Assembly: GCA_964615975.1 (NCBI GenBank)
Contig: CAZTTH010000001.1
Location: 62,001 to 126,000 of the forward strand
Reading direction: 5' to 3'
Length of the DNA: 64,000 nucleotides
Origin: CAZTTH01 sp964615975
Lineage (GTDB): Bacteria > Verrucomicrobiota > Lentisphaeria > JABSQK01 > JAJFLO01
A program made the translations under genes and the position numbers. Shown here piece after piece: positions 43,972 to 53,114 of this stretch (positions are counted from its first letter, which is position 1; each line of letters starts with the position of its first letter). The notes beneath the pieces were generated by a model that searched no databases, was not told where the DNA came from, and saw only the letters and a list, made by a program, of their open reading frames with translations.

Positions 43972-44018
43972 TGTTAAAATTATACTAAATTAAACGAATT
44001 ATACACATTTTTATTAAT

Positions 44019-44048
44019 TTGATTGATCTCATTTTCCCCTGTCATAAT
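44019..44048 (+). promoter_or_regulatory. candidate promoter for dcd
   Basis: TTGATT at 44019-44024 and CATAAT at 44043-44048 are separated by 18 bases. Transcription would start about 65 bases before the dcd ATG. Match to consensus is four and five of six. Confidence 0.38.
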
Positions 44049-44120
44049 TTATGGACTTAGTCGCGGGATATAAATGTGCAACTTTTTATAAAAACTGAAT
44101 AGATTGATAAAGAAAACCAT

Positions 44121-44651
44121 ATGATAATTTCGGATCGCTCAATTAAAAGCTTAATATCTTCAGGAAAAATTGTAATTGATCCACTTTCTGAAAACTCGAT
44201 TCAACCTGCATCGATTGATTGTCGTTTGGGAAAACATTATTTAGTAATTGAAGACAATAGAATGGATATAATTACATTGGATTCTCAAATACTTTATCGA
44301 GAATTTGAAGGTGAAACTATTACAATTCCACCTCACTCATTTTTATTGGCGACTACCTTGGAATATATAAAATTACCTAATAATATCACGGCTTTTGTGG
44401 AAGGACGTAGTTCTGTGGGGCGAATGGGGTTATTTATACAAAATTCGGGATGGGTGGATCCTGGATTTGAAGGAAGAATCACATTGGAACTTTTCAATGC
44501 GAATTCACTGCCGATAAAACTTCTGACTGGCCGGAGAATTTGCCAACTGGTATTGTGTACAATGGATATGGAATGTGAAAAACCTTATCGTGGAAAATAC
44601 CAGAATCAGGATCGCACAGTGGGGAGTCGTATTTATTTGGATCATGAATAA
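44121..44651 (+). CDS. dcd: dCTP deaminase
   Basis: A protein of 176 residues. MIISDRSIKSLISSGKIVID, IQPASIDCRLG, FVEGRSSVGRMGLFIQNSGW and VDPGFEGRITLELFN are the family motifs, with the catalytic Glu in LELFN and the substrate-binding Arg-Ser-Ser. It makes dUTP from dCTP, or dUMP if the enzyme is of the bifunctional type. The NSGWVDPGF segment is more like firmicute and bifunctional enzymes than the TAHRIDPGW of E. coli, so a dUMP-forming activity is possible, but this is inference. It converges with aspS, with 75 bases between. Confidence 0.93.
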   Translation: MIISDRSIKSLISSGKIVIDPLSENSIQPASIDCRLGKHYLVIEDNRMDIITLDSQILYREFEGETITIPPHSFLLATTLEYIKLPNNITAFVEGRSSVGRMGLFIQNSGWVDPGFEGRITLELFNANSLPIKLLTGRRICQLVLCTMDMECEKPYRGKYQNQDRTVGSRIYLDHE

Positions 44652-44726
44652 ATAATCCATATTTACTGAAAAGACTCACTGCAGATCACGGTTCTTTATA
44701 AAACAGAGATGTTTTTCTTATTCATA

Positions 44727-46490
44727 TTATTTAGAATCAATTAGAATTCCAAGTTCTTCTAATTGTTTGTTATCAACTAGTGCTGGTGAATCGGTCAATA
44801 AGCACGCTGATTTGGTTGTTTTCGGAAATGCTATTACATCGCGAATAGAACTGGCTCCTGTGAGCAGCATTACCAGACGATCAAATCCCAATGCGAGGCC
44901 GCCATGTGGCGGGGCACCATAGGACAGAGCATCAATGAGATGACCGAATCGGAGGGCGGCTTCTTCATTTGGTATATTCAGAACTTGAAATAATAATTTC
45001 TGTATGTCAGGGTTGTGAATGCGAATACTTCCACCGCCAATTTCGACACCATTCAAAACTAGGTCATAGGCTTGGGCACGTATTGATCCTGGGTCTGTCT
45101 GTAATTTGTCTATATCTTCCTTTAAGGGACTTGTGAATGGATGATGCATAGCGGTGAAGCGTTTCTCCTGTTCATCGTACTCCAATAAAGGAAATTCATC
45201 CACCCAAAGAAACCGGTATTCATTTACAGGGATGAGATTGAGAAAATTTCCTATTTCCAATCGAATTCGACCAAGTGATTGTGTTGCAATCGGAAATTTG
45301 TCCGCGATGATTAAGATTAAATCGCCGGATTTGGCATCAGCTACCTTTAGGATTTTAGCCATAATTTCAGGACTGACAAACTTGCTGACAGGAGATTTGA
45401 TTTCTCCATTGGCATCGATTTTAATGTAAATCAAGCCTTTGGCTTTCATGAGTTTGGCCAATTCAGTCCATTCGTCAATTTTTTTCCTTGATATTTTATC
45501 ACTGGCATTAGGCACATTGCATCCCATTATGACTCCACCATTGTCAAGAGTGTCTTTAAATACTTGAAAATCACAGTCCTTAAACTCCAGGGATAACTCG
45601 AATAATTTCATTCCAAAGCGTATATCCGGCTTGTCCGAGCCGTATGATTTAATCGCTGTATCATAGGGGATACGAGGAAATGGTTGAGCAATATCGATTC
45701 CCTTTATTTCTTTCCAGACTTTTACAATTAATCCTTCGATTAATTCGTAAATATCACTGGCTGAGATAAAAGACATCTCGAGGTCAATTTGAGTAAATTC
45801 TGGTTGACGATCAGCACGTAAATCCTCATCACGAAAACAGCGGGCAATTTGAAAGTAGCGTTCGAGTCCACCAACCATCAATATCTGTTTGTACTGTTGG
45901 GGCGCTTGGGGTAATGCAAAAAATTTACCATTGAAAACCCGACTCGGGACTAAATAATCACGTGCGCCTTCAGGTGTACTTTTACTTAGTATTGGGGTTT
46001 CAACTTCGATAAAGCCGTGGTGGTCGAAGTAGGAACGAATGATCATTGAAATTTTATGGCGTAAGCGCAGGTAAGATCCCAGTTGAGTGCGACGCATTTC
46101 CAAATATCGATATTTCATGCGAAGGTCTTCGCTGGTTTGCGAATCATCGAGATGATAGGGCAGAGGACGAGATTTATTATCTATGATCATTTCAAAGATA
46201 TGAACCTCGATTTCTCCCGTGGATAACTTTGCATTAATAGTTTCACGTGGACGGAGCTGGACAATTCCTGCGACCGTAATAACCCATTCTTCACGAATGG
46301 GTTTGGCAAGTTCAGTAAGCTCAGCATTGGCTGATGGGTCTATGGTTAATTGGGTTATTCCTTCGCGATCCCGTAAATCAATAAATATGAGACCGCCTAA
46401 ATCTCTTCGACTTTGTACCCATCCCGACAAAATGACGCTATTTTTCTCGTGATAAGCACGTAATTCGCCACATGTATGTGTTCTGTTCAT
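44727..46490 (-). CDS. aspS: aspartyl-tRNA synthetase
   Basis: A protein of 587 residues of the bacterial AspRS form. An N-terminal OB-fold anticodon-binding domain (GWVQSRRDLGGLIFIDLRDR) is followed by motif 1 (IRSYFDHHGFIEVETPILSK), motif 2 (FRDEDLRADRQPEFTQIDLE), a GAD insertion and motif 3 (GLALGFDRLVMLLTGASSIR). It is a class II enzyme that charges tRNA-Asp, and perhaps tRNA-Asn if the organism uses the indirect pathway. It starts 40 bases after the hisS stop, so hisS-aspS form a unit, as in many bacteria. Confidence 0.97.
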   Translation of the reverse strand: MNRTHTCGELRAYHEKNSVILSGWVQSRRDLGGLIFIDLRDREGITQLTIDPSANAELTELAKPIREEWVITVAGIVQLRPRETINAKLSTGEIEVHIFEMIIDNKSRPLPYHLDDSQTSEDLRMKYRYLEMRRTQLGSYLRLRHKISMIIRSYFDHHGFIEVETPILSKSTPEGARDYLVPSRVFNGKFFALPQAPQQYKQILMVGGLERYFQIARCFRDEDLRADRQPEFTQIDLEMSFISASDIYELIEGLIVKVWKEIKGIDIAQPFPRIPYDTAIKSYGSDKPDIRFGMKLFELSLEFKDCDFQVFKDTLDNGGVIMGCNVPNASDKISRKKIDEWTELAKLMKAKGLIYIKIDANGEIKSPVSKFVSPEIMAKILKVADAKSGDLILIIADKFPIATQSLGRIRLEIGNFLNLIPVNEYRFLWVDEFPLLEYDEQEKRFTAMHHPFTSPLKEDIDKLQTDPGSIRAQAYDLVLNGVEIGGGSIRIHNPDIQKLLFQVLNIPNEEAALRFGHLIDALSYGAPPHGGLALGFDRLVMLLTGASSIRDVIAFPKTTKSACLLTDSPALVDNKQLEELGILIDSK

Positions 46491-46530
46491 GACTTCTCCA
46501 ATTTCTGTTACCTTCTAAATTTACCATTTA

Positions 46531-47811
46531 TTAACGATCGAAATTCCCCCGCAATGTATCGATTAACTGAATTGTCAGATCTGAAGTTAAAATTTCATAT
46601 TGTTCTGAGGTTTGCAGGTTTTTACAAATCAAAATATTATTCTCTAATTCTCGATCACCGCGAATCAGCGCATATCGAGAACCACTCTTGTTCGCCTGTC
46701 GCATCTGCGCTTTCATGCCTCTTCCTCTCATATCCATTTTAACTCGAAGATTTTGTTTTCTGAGTTTCTCTGCTAAAAGAAAATTAGCTGTTAATGCGGC
46801 GTCACCGAGGCTTATCAGATAGACATCGGTATTAGATAAATTCTGACCTATGAGATTGAGGTGCTTACGAATCAAGAGTAAGCGCTCGATACCCGCAGCA
46901 AAACCGACACCACAAAGAGGCAACTTTTCATCCGGTAAGTTTAATTGATAACGTCCTCCTCCAGCAATAGCGTTCTGGGTGCCTAATCCTTCTTGATATA
47001 TAACTTCAAATACCGTGTGTTCATAATAATCTAGCCCACGCACCAGACGGGGTTCAATCAGGTAGGGTATACCCAATAAGGTCAGGTAGTCACAGACATT
47101 ATTAAAATAAGCTCGGCTCTCCTGTCTTAATAAATTGATTACAGATGGTGCATTGCCGATGATTTGCCTGCAATCATCTTGTTTGCAGTCCAATATTCTC
47201 CAAACATTGGTTGTTAAACGTCGTCTACAATCTTCACATAATTTGGTTGAATTATCAGAAAAAAAATTGATAAAGGAATTAGTGATTGCCGGGCGATCAT
47301 CAATATCACCCCGGCTATTGATTAAGAGTTGACCTGAATTAATTCCCAATGCGGACAGGAAGTGAATTAATAGAGCAATCGATTCGGCATCTATGATGGG
47401 AGATTTCTTGCCAATGTTTTCACATCCAACTTGGTGAAATTGTCGCTTTCTTCCCGCTGCTGGTCGTTCCCCACGAAACATTGGACCTAAATAATAAACT
47501 TTTACATCTTCAGTATTGGTCAACCCCACATCATTGAGTGCACGTAATACACCTGCTGTTCCTTCGGGGCGTAATGTCAGGCTACGTCCGCCACGATCAA
47601 CAAAAGTGTACATTTCCTTTTGAACAATATCGGTTTCTTCACCAATAGTTCGCGCAAAAATTTCCGTACGTTCAAATATGGGAGTACGAATTTCACCAAA
47701 TCCGTAGCATGGGAAAAGATCATGAGCAATGCGTTCAATAAATTGCCAATGCTCGACTTCATCTGGCATGATATCCGAAATACCAGGGATTGATTCAGGT
47801 TTAGCTCGCAA
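46531..47811 (-). CDS. hisS: histidyl-tRNA synthetase
   Basis: A protein of 426 residues if it starts with TTG at 47811. AAAGGA lies about 9 bases before that codon, and the sequence MRAKPESIPGISDIMPDEVE then matches the usual HisRS start. An in-frame ATG at 47901 would add 30 residues that fit no HisRS. Motif 2 (YLGPMFRGERPAAGRKRQFH) and the histidine motifs (GLDYYEHTVFEVIY, IAGGGRYQL) are present, followed by the C-terminal anticodon domain. It precedes aspS by 40 bases. Confidence 0.93.
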   Translation of the reverse strand: MRAKPESIPGISDIMPDEVEHWQFIERIAHDLFPCYGFGEIRTPIFERTEIFARTIGEETDIVQKEMYTFVDRGGRSLTLRPEGTAGVLRALNDVGLTNTEDVKVYYLGPMFRGERPAAGRKRQFHQVGCENIGKKSPIIDAESIALLIHFLSALGINSGQLLINSRGDIDDRPAITNSFINFFSDNSTKLCEDCRRRLTTNVWRILDCKQDDCRQIIGNAPSVINLLRQESRAYFNNVCDYLTLLGIPYLIEPRLVRGLDYYEHTVFEVIYQEGLGTQNAIAGGGRYQLNLPDEKLPLCGVGFAAGIERLLLIRKHLNLIGQNLSNTDVYLISLGDAALTANFLLAEKLRKQNLRVKMDMRGRGMKAQMRQANKSGSRYALIRGDRELENNILICKNLQTSEQYEILTSDLTIQLIDTLRGNFDR

Positions 47812-47944
47812 TATTGGAATTCCTTTGAATTCTGGAAAAACTAGTGTGGATGTACGAAGGAAATAATGTAACTGGCGAATTGTAACGATTATTTCATGCA
47901 AGCGGAATATATGGAACGGTGGATATAAGAATAAGAGGTCATAC

Positions 47945-47975
47945 CAGAATTATTTATGAGAGTAGAAATATTCTG
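47945..47975. repeat. imperfect inverted repeat upstream of hisS
   Basis: CAGAAT-T-ATTT at 47945-47955 pairs with AAATATTCTG at 47966-47975, with one bulged T and a ten-base loop. It lies about 135 bases before the hisS TTG in the 290-base gap to the HU gene. It could be an operator or a hairpin in the leader or at the end of the HU transcript. I see no reading frame in this gap that I would call. Confidence 0.35.
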
Positions 47976-48101
47976 ATTGTATAAATCTTCATATATTTCT
48001 TTGTCTTTGAGTAATCAGCTGAACAGAAATGTTAATCATAAATCACTATTCATTGATTATGATAAGTATCTGCGGAATGACATTCTCTGGAAAATTTATG
48101 A

Positions 48102-48401
48102 TTAAATATTTTTCTTTTTGCTTAACTTCAAAACCTTGTCCTTCATTATTTTTCCAGGTTTGAATTTGACTACAACCCGTTCGGGTATTTTTACCGTATG
48201 GCTTGGAACATTGGGGTTTCGTCCAATGCGTTTTTTTCTGCGCTTCAATGTAAATACTCCGAAGTTACGCAGTTCAACGCCACGCCCAAGGCTTAGTTCA
48301 TTCATGATGTGATCGAGGGTTTTTTGTACCACAACGGTTACTTCTCTCTGATTAAATCCAGTTTCCGCACATATTCTCAATACAATGTCTCTTTTTGTCA
48401 T
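48102..48401 (-). CDS. HU/IHF family DNA-binding protein
   Basis: A protein of 99 residues with the family pattern MTKRDIVLRICAETGFNQRE, VELRNFGVFTLKRRKKRIGR, NPNVPSHTVKIPERVVVKFK. The Pro in RNPNVP-type DNA-intercalating loop is conserved. These dimers bend DNA and compact the nucleoid. The spacing of the arm (RIGRNP...VKIP) is like IHF rather than HU, but the organism may have one such protein serving both roles. An AAGGAAAA ribosome site is clear. It is upstream of hisS in the same direction. Confidence 0.94.
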   Translation of the reverse strand: MTKRDIVLRICAETGFNQREVTVVVQKTLDHIMNELSLGRGVELRNFGVFTLKRRKKRIGRNPNVPSHTVKIPERVVVKFKPGKIMKDKVLKLSKKKNI

Positions 48402-48677
48402 CGTGTTTTCCTTAATTAAACATAAGTGGTTTATCGTTCAAAGATGTAATCTTCTTGCGCATGCCAGCCTTCAGTTACGAGTACGTTAGGTGTACCAGAC
48501 TATTATCTCATTATTTTTGATGTAAAATGATTAATCAGCCATTTGGGTACCGACCATGGATTACGCTTTATCGATGAGTTTTTCCGAACATAATTCATTA
48601 AAGATAAGTATGTGGGGAAAAGCAGTTCAAGTTAATATGAAAACTTAAGTCTACAAATTGGGATTAAAAAATTATCT

Positions 48678-49625
48678 TCACAGCAATTTATGGAAGTACT
48701 TTTCTTTTATAATCTTCCACCGCATCGATTGGCTTGCCCGGCAGGATATCCAATGAATCAATTTGTCGCGTAGATTTATTTTCGCTATCAATTTAATCTC
48801 GGTTTCAGAACACCGAAACAGTACTGCCGTTGCATATCTGCCATCTGCAATAGATGCAATCGCCTGATGTGCCATTTGATACCGCCGAAAATAAAAAAGA
48901 TAGCGCAAGATCACATATAACATAAACATCAAGCAGAGCAAATAAATTATCGGCATGGGATGATTACGCCATTCCGATGGAGGTCGAATGGCAAGATTTA
49001 AAAATTGCGCTACCATCATAACAACCGCAGAACCGAGAAGTAAATAAGTATCGGTGGTTGATCGCAGTAAGCCGCCACAAATGCGACGAAATCGACTTTC
49101 TGCAGTTTGATAGGCAAACAGCTCTTCATAATTTTTCATATTGAACCCAATATGAGCGATATGGCACAGCTCATGTGCGATTAATTCATTCCGACTGTAA
49201 ATCAACCATTTGTCATGATGTTGAAACGATTTGCGAATCAGAAAGAGAGCTGAAAAATCATCCTGGTGATATAAAGCACAGCCAGCAAATAACCATCCCA
49301 TACGCTCATTGGTAAAAAATCCCGGTATCCAGGTTATGGTGAAATCATACAAAGTCGAAGTACGTTTTTGGGCTTCAGAGAATATAGGTTCAGGGATGAG
49401 ATCGGATTTCGCGAATTTCATATCGAAGATTTCAATATACCCCTGCGTATCCAAAGCCAGATTAAATTCAGTCAGATTTTTTTGGAGTTGTTTTAAACGG
49501 TTGCAGTAATCGTGAATAGTCTCATCGGGACCGATAAGTAGTCCAAGGGTGTCGAATTCAATCAAAGTAGGTAAATCTTGCTGGGATATCAGCCTGAGTT
49601 TTTCCGGAGTTATAATATTTGTCAT
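48678..49625 (-). CDS. membrane protein with HExxH motif (putative metalloprotease)
   Basis: A protein of 315 residues from ATG 49625. An upstream in-frame start at 49700 would run through tRNA-Phe and is rejected. A soluble N-terminal part of about 190 residues contains HELCH at 151-155 with a third His at 158 (IAHELCHIAHIGF), the form of a zinc-metalloprotease helix; EE at 168-169 could supply a further ligand. Two membrane helices follow at about 193-213 and 226-248, then a basic C-terminal part. I recognise no named family. A glutamate six residues after HELxH is not seen, so the zinc ligands are uncertain. It may be co-transcribed with the upstream tRNA-Phe. Confidence 0.55.
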   Translation of the reverse strand: MTNIITPEKLRLISQQDLPTLIEFDTLGLLIGPDETIHDYCNRLKQLQKNLTEFNLALDTQGYIEIFDMKFAKSDLIPEPIFSEAQKRTSTLYDFTITWIPGFFTNERMGWLFAGCALYHQDDFSALFLIRKSFQHHDKWLIYSRNELIAHELCHIAHIGFNMKNYEELFAYQTAESRFRRICGGLLRSTTDTYLLLGSAVVMMVAQFLNLAIRPPSEWRNHPMPIIYLLCLMFMLYVILRYLFYFRRYQMAHQAIASIADGRYATAVLFRCSETEIKLIAKINLRDKLIHWISCRASQSMRWKIIKEKYFHKLL

Positions 49626-49670
49626 AGTTATATAGCAGCCGGATAACAAATTATTGGGGAATAAAGAAAA

Positions 49671-49743
<73 letters not shown>

Positions 49744-49977
49744 ATAAAAATCGAAGATCTAAAACTACCCGGGCTTGGGGTGATATATTGGAGCTGAGCT
49801 ATTGACTCCAAAACATTATCCTACATCTCAATCAAAATTGCGAAGTCTAAGTTACATTTAGCCAATAAGACGATAAAAAACCATTTAATATGAATGGCCT
49901 CTAATTTCATAACAATTAAGTTTTGAGAATTCATTTGACAAATTAACTAAATTGTTTTCCGCCAATCAGCTGAAGTA

Positions 49978-50054
49978 TGGCACGCCCGAAGGGATTTGAA
50001 CCCCTAACCTTCTGATCCGTAGTCAGATGCTCTATCCAATTGAGCTACGGGCGT
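49978..50054 (-). tRNA. tRNA-Arg (anticodon ACG), CCA encoded
   Basis: Acceptor stem ACGCCCG/CGGGCGT pairs perfectly, discriminator G, CCA encoded. The anticodon loop CTACGGA between TCTGA and TCAGA gives ACG, which is normally edited to ICG by TadA and reads CGU, CGC and CGA. The T-arm is AGGGG/CCCTT with a G-U pair. It lies 234 bases upstream of tRNA-Phe on the same strand. Confidence 0.96.
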
Positions 50055-50143
50055 GAAAAAAGAGCGATTTATAAGCTATGAGAGCTTGGTCACTATACAA
50101 GTGTTGAGGGTTTTTTTAAAATAGAATGGATGACTGGGTTTCT

Positions 50144-51463
50144 TCAGTTGCGTATTAACTCTATAAGTTGATCTCTTTTTTGTTCCATTAACTGCTGATT
50201 TTTTGCTTCGACGATTAATCGAATCAGCGGTTCGGTGTTGGACATTCGGACATTAAACCACCAATCATCATATTCGGTACTTATGCCATCAAGTTCGAAT
50301 TGTCGGATATAACCATGATTATAAATCTTTTTAATTTTATCCATGGTTTTCCGGGCATCTTGAATATGGGAATTAATTTCTCCTGACGAGTAATATTTCC
50401 GTAACGGTTTAACAATTTCACTTAATGGTTTGCCGGTTTTCTCGATAACATTTGCCACCATGATCAACGCCAAGGCTGAGCTTTCAGCGGTAAAGTTTTC
50501 CTTGAAATAGTAATGACCGGCTAACTCTCCAGCAAAAACCGCATCGCATTCCCGCATTTGGTTTTTAATGAAAGCATGGCCAACTCGGCACATAACCGGT
50601 TTTCCTCCGTTTTCGAGAATACATTCTTTTACTGCCCAACTGCTGCGCAAATCATAAAGTATGGTAGCAGGCCCATGCGTCAGTATATCTCGAGCAATAA
50701 TGGCAGTAATCAAATCCATGGTAACTATTTCTCCGGTTTCATCCACAAATCCACATCGATCCGCATCCCCATCGAAAGCGGCACCAAATTCAGCATTATG
50801 TTTTTTGATCTCCTCTTGAAGCGGAATGAGGGTGTCAGCCTTCAATGGATTCGCTTCATGATTGGGAAAAGTCCCATCTAACTGATCGAAAAGTGGAATA
50901 ATCTCAAAATCATGTTTAAATCCGGCAAATTCGACAATTCCCATGGCATTCGCAAAATCAATGGCAATTTTTGGTTTTCGAGTAAACTCGATGAATTTGC
51001 GAATATGTTCAGTGTATTTCGATGCAATGTCATAGGTGCTGCGTTTCCCCGGACTGGGTGCTGGAGTAAATTGATTTTTTTCTGCTAACTCACCTATATC
51101 CATAATTCCGGAAGAACCGCTAATGGGGATGGCATTTTGGCGGCAGAGTTTAAATCCGTTCCATTCTCCGGGATTATGAGACGCGGTAACCATGATACTT
51201 CCATCGGCTTTTAAATTACCATTGGCATAATAATTCATTGGTGTCGAACATAAACCAATATCTATGACATCAGCGCCTTGAAGGATCATTCCTTCAATCA
51301 ACGCTTCCATCAGAGGAATTGAGTGAGAGCGCATATCATGTCCCACCACAACCCGTTTTGCATTTAAGAAAGTTATAAATGCACGTCCGATGGAATAGGC
51401 TGTTTTTTCCTTCAGGTTTTGTCCATAAATCCCTCTGATATCATAGGCTTTGTATATGCTCAT
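50144..51463 (-). CDS. phosphomannomutase/phosphoglucomutase
   Basis: A protein of 439 residues from ATG 51463 (MSIYKAYDIRG), with AAGGAAA about 10 bases upstream. An in-frame TTG at 51481 would add six residues. The alpha-D-phosphohexomutase motifs are present: the phosphoserine loop TASHNPGEWNGFK (Ser95), the metal loop FDGDADRCGF, the sugar-binding loop FAGELAGHYYF and the phosphate-binding end MSNTEPLIRLIVEAK. The GELSGH-type loop as GELAGHYYF fits dual phosphomannomutase/phosphoglucomutase enzymes. It supplies mannose-1-phosphate or glucose-1-phosphate for polysaccharide or glycan synthesis, and may feed envelope glycosylation in this organism. Confidence 0.93.
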   Translation of the reverse strand: MSIYKAYDIRGIYGQNLKEKTAYSIGRAFITFLNAKRVVVGHDMRSHSIPLMEALIEGMILQGADVIDIGLCSTPMNYYANGNLKADGSIMVTASHNPGEWNGFKLCRQNAIPISGSSGIMDIGELAEKNQFTPAPSPGKRSTYDIASKYTEHIRKFIEFTRKPKIAIDFANAMGIVEFAGFKHDFEIIPLFDQLDGTFPNHEANPLKADTLIPLQEEIKKHNAEFGAAFDGDADRCGFVDETGEIVTMDLITAIIARDILTHGPATILYDLRSSWAVKECILENGGKPVMCRVGHAFIKNQMRECDAVFAGELAGHYYFKENFTAESSALALIMVANVIEKTGKPLSEIVKPLRKYYSSGEINSHIQDARKTMDKIKKIYNHGYIRQFELDGISTEYDDWWFNVRMSNTEPLIRLIVEAKNQQLMEQKRDQLIELIRN

Positions 51464-51601
51464 GGGGGCAATTTCCTTCAATTAAAAAAAGTCATAGCCA
51501 ATTATATTGTTAATTCGAATTCAAGTTTTATTTTATCATCCGGCAGTTTTTTTGAAAGAGTATACTAAATCATTTGAATGTTATTTTGAAAGGAATGTCT
51601 T

Positions 51602-52699
51602 ATGCCTGTCACTCGATTACGCGCTGTTTTGGAAACTGGGGTACAAGCTCGCGCGTCTGATTGGCACATCCGGGAGGGATCCAGTGTGGTATTGCGGGTA
51701 GATGGTTCGTTGGTGGAAATCTCTGATTTTGTTGTCAGCAAGGAATTTCTTGATGCTGTTACCGATGAAATGGCGGAAAAAAAAGATATTAAAAAATATG
51801 AAGAAACCGGAGATGCTGATTTCGCGCATTATGAAGATGGGATAGGTCGATTTCGTGTCAATATGCATCGGCAGCGAAATCTACGGGCAATGACATTGCG
51901 TCATATCAAGGATAAGGTACCGGATTTACAAAAGCTTGGATTGCCGGAAATTATTTTACGAATCGCGGAATTTGAACGCGGGATTATTCTGGTTACGGGC
52001 ACAACCGGCTCTGGTAAATCGACAACCTTGGCATGTATGATGGAACACATGAATCAAAATGTATCCCGGCACATTATAACGATCGAGGACCCGATTGAGT
52101 ATAACTTTAAAGATAATCAATGTGTTTTCGAGCAGCGCGAAGTCGGTCTTGATTGTATCACCTTCAATTCAGCATTGATTCATGCGTTGCGACAGGATCC
52201 CGATGTGATATGCGTTGGAGAAATGCGTCATCGCGATAGTTTCGACGCGGCATTGACAGCCGCGCAAACTGGGCATTTGGTGATGTCTACCGCTCATACA
52301 TCCAATGCCGCACAAACGATCCAGAGAATTCTGGATTTTTATCCCAATGATGAACGCAAACAGGTGCGCTTGTCGTTGTCTTCATGTTTAGCTGCGGTCA
52401 TTTGTCAAAGATTAATGCCACGTGCCATTGGCAAGGGTGTTGTCCCCGCACTTGAAGTCATGATAAATACTCCAGTAATACGTAAGATGCTGGAAGAAGA
52501 TAAGATAGATAAATTGGCCGCTGCCATCGAAGCCAGTGAGTCTGAAGGAATGATGACTTTCAACCAATGTCTATACCGCTTGGTTTGTGATGGTCTTATT
52601 ACTGAAGAAATCGCATTGGAAGGGGCTACTAATCCCGAAGCCCTGCGAATGAATCTTCGGGGCATATTCCTCAGTTCTGGTGGTGGTATCATCGGATAG
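51602..52699 (+). CDS. pilT: type IV pilus retraction ATPase PilT
   Basis: A protein of 365 residues. Walker A GTTGSGKST is at 133-141, the Asp box is ITIEDPIEYNF, Walker B DPDVICVGEMRHRDSFDAAL and the His box HLVMSTAHTSNAAQTIQRIL, in the order of PilT. The N-terminal PAS-like domain contains ASDWHIREGSSVVLRVDG. PilT retracts type IV pili and supports twitching motility and DNA uptake. AAGGAA lies 9 bases before the ATG. The C-terminal AIRNLIRE-type motif is absent; the end is LRGIFLSSGGGIIG. No other pilus gene is nearby. Confidence 0.95.
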   Translation: MPVTRLRAVLETGVQARASDWHIREGSSVVLRVDGSLVEISDFVVSKEFLDAVTDEMAEKKDIKKYEETGDADFAHYEDGIGRFRVNMHRQRNLRAMTLRHIKDKVPDLQKLGLPEIILRIAEFERGIILVTGTTGSGKSTTLACMMEHMNQNVSRHIITIEDPIEYNFKDNQCVFEQREVGLDCITFNSALIHALRQDPDVICVGEMRHRDSFDAALTAAQTGHLVMSTAHTSNAAQTIQRILDFYPNDERKQVRLSLSSCLAAVICQRLMPRAIGKGVVPALEVMINTPVIRKMLEEDKIDKLAAAIEASESEGMMTFNQCLYRLVCDGLITEEIALEGATNPEALRMNLRGIFLSSGGGIIG

Positions 52700-53114
52700 T
52701 ATAATCGTGTTTTCAGGCATCGATTTTTTATCTTTCCCATGCAGGAATAGCGAAAGCAACTCAACGTACAAGCTGTGCATGATTGACAGTGTAAAACATA
52801 ACCATAATGGAGTGTTTGAACTTCCCCCCTGAAAGACAAACAACCAACGAATTGGGGAGCGTTTAATCTCAACATAAATATACAGCTAAGCAATGCCAGC
52901 TGGGTTTTTCTTCCTCATTCTAAACTTCACTACCTATTCCAAGCCAACAAACGATACTACATCCTGTTTAGGGAACTATCTTTTCTGGATTTTATCTAAC
53001 CACAGTTAATGTTCCCAGACCCGAGGATAACGAGTGATCATTTGAGCGTTAACGAGCGCAATATTTTGGCTGTGATCATTGGCATTAGTATGTATTTCAA
53101 CATAAGGAATTATT
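52700..53114. other. 415-base non-coding gap between pilT and moxR
   Basis: I see no credible reading frame on either strand; the long minus-strand frame ending in this gap lies largely over pilT. A short CAGCT/AGCTG stem at 52883-52902 followed by TTTTT (52905-52909) could terminate pilT transcription. Near the moxR start there are two TAACGAG copies (53028 and 53050) and two TGATCA copies (53035 and 53073). No clear promoter was found. An AAGGAA ribosome site precedes moxR at about 53103. Confidence 0.6.

Noticed and set aside
52405..52893. 162-codon minus-strand frame reaching into the gap after pilT
   Set aside because: Most of it is antisense to pilT, and the part in the gap is Cys-rich and irregular with no family features.
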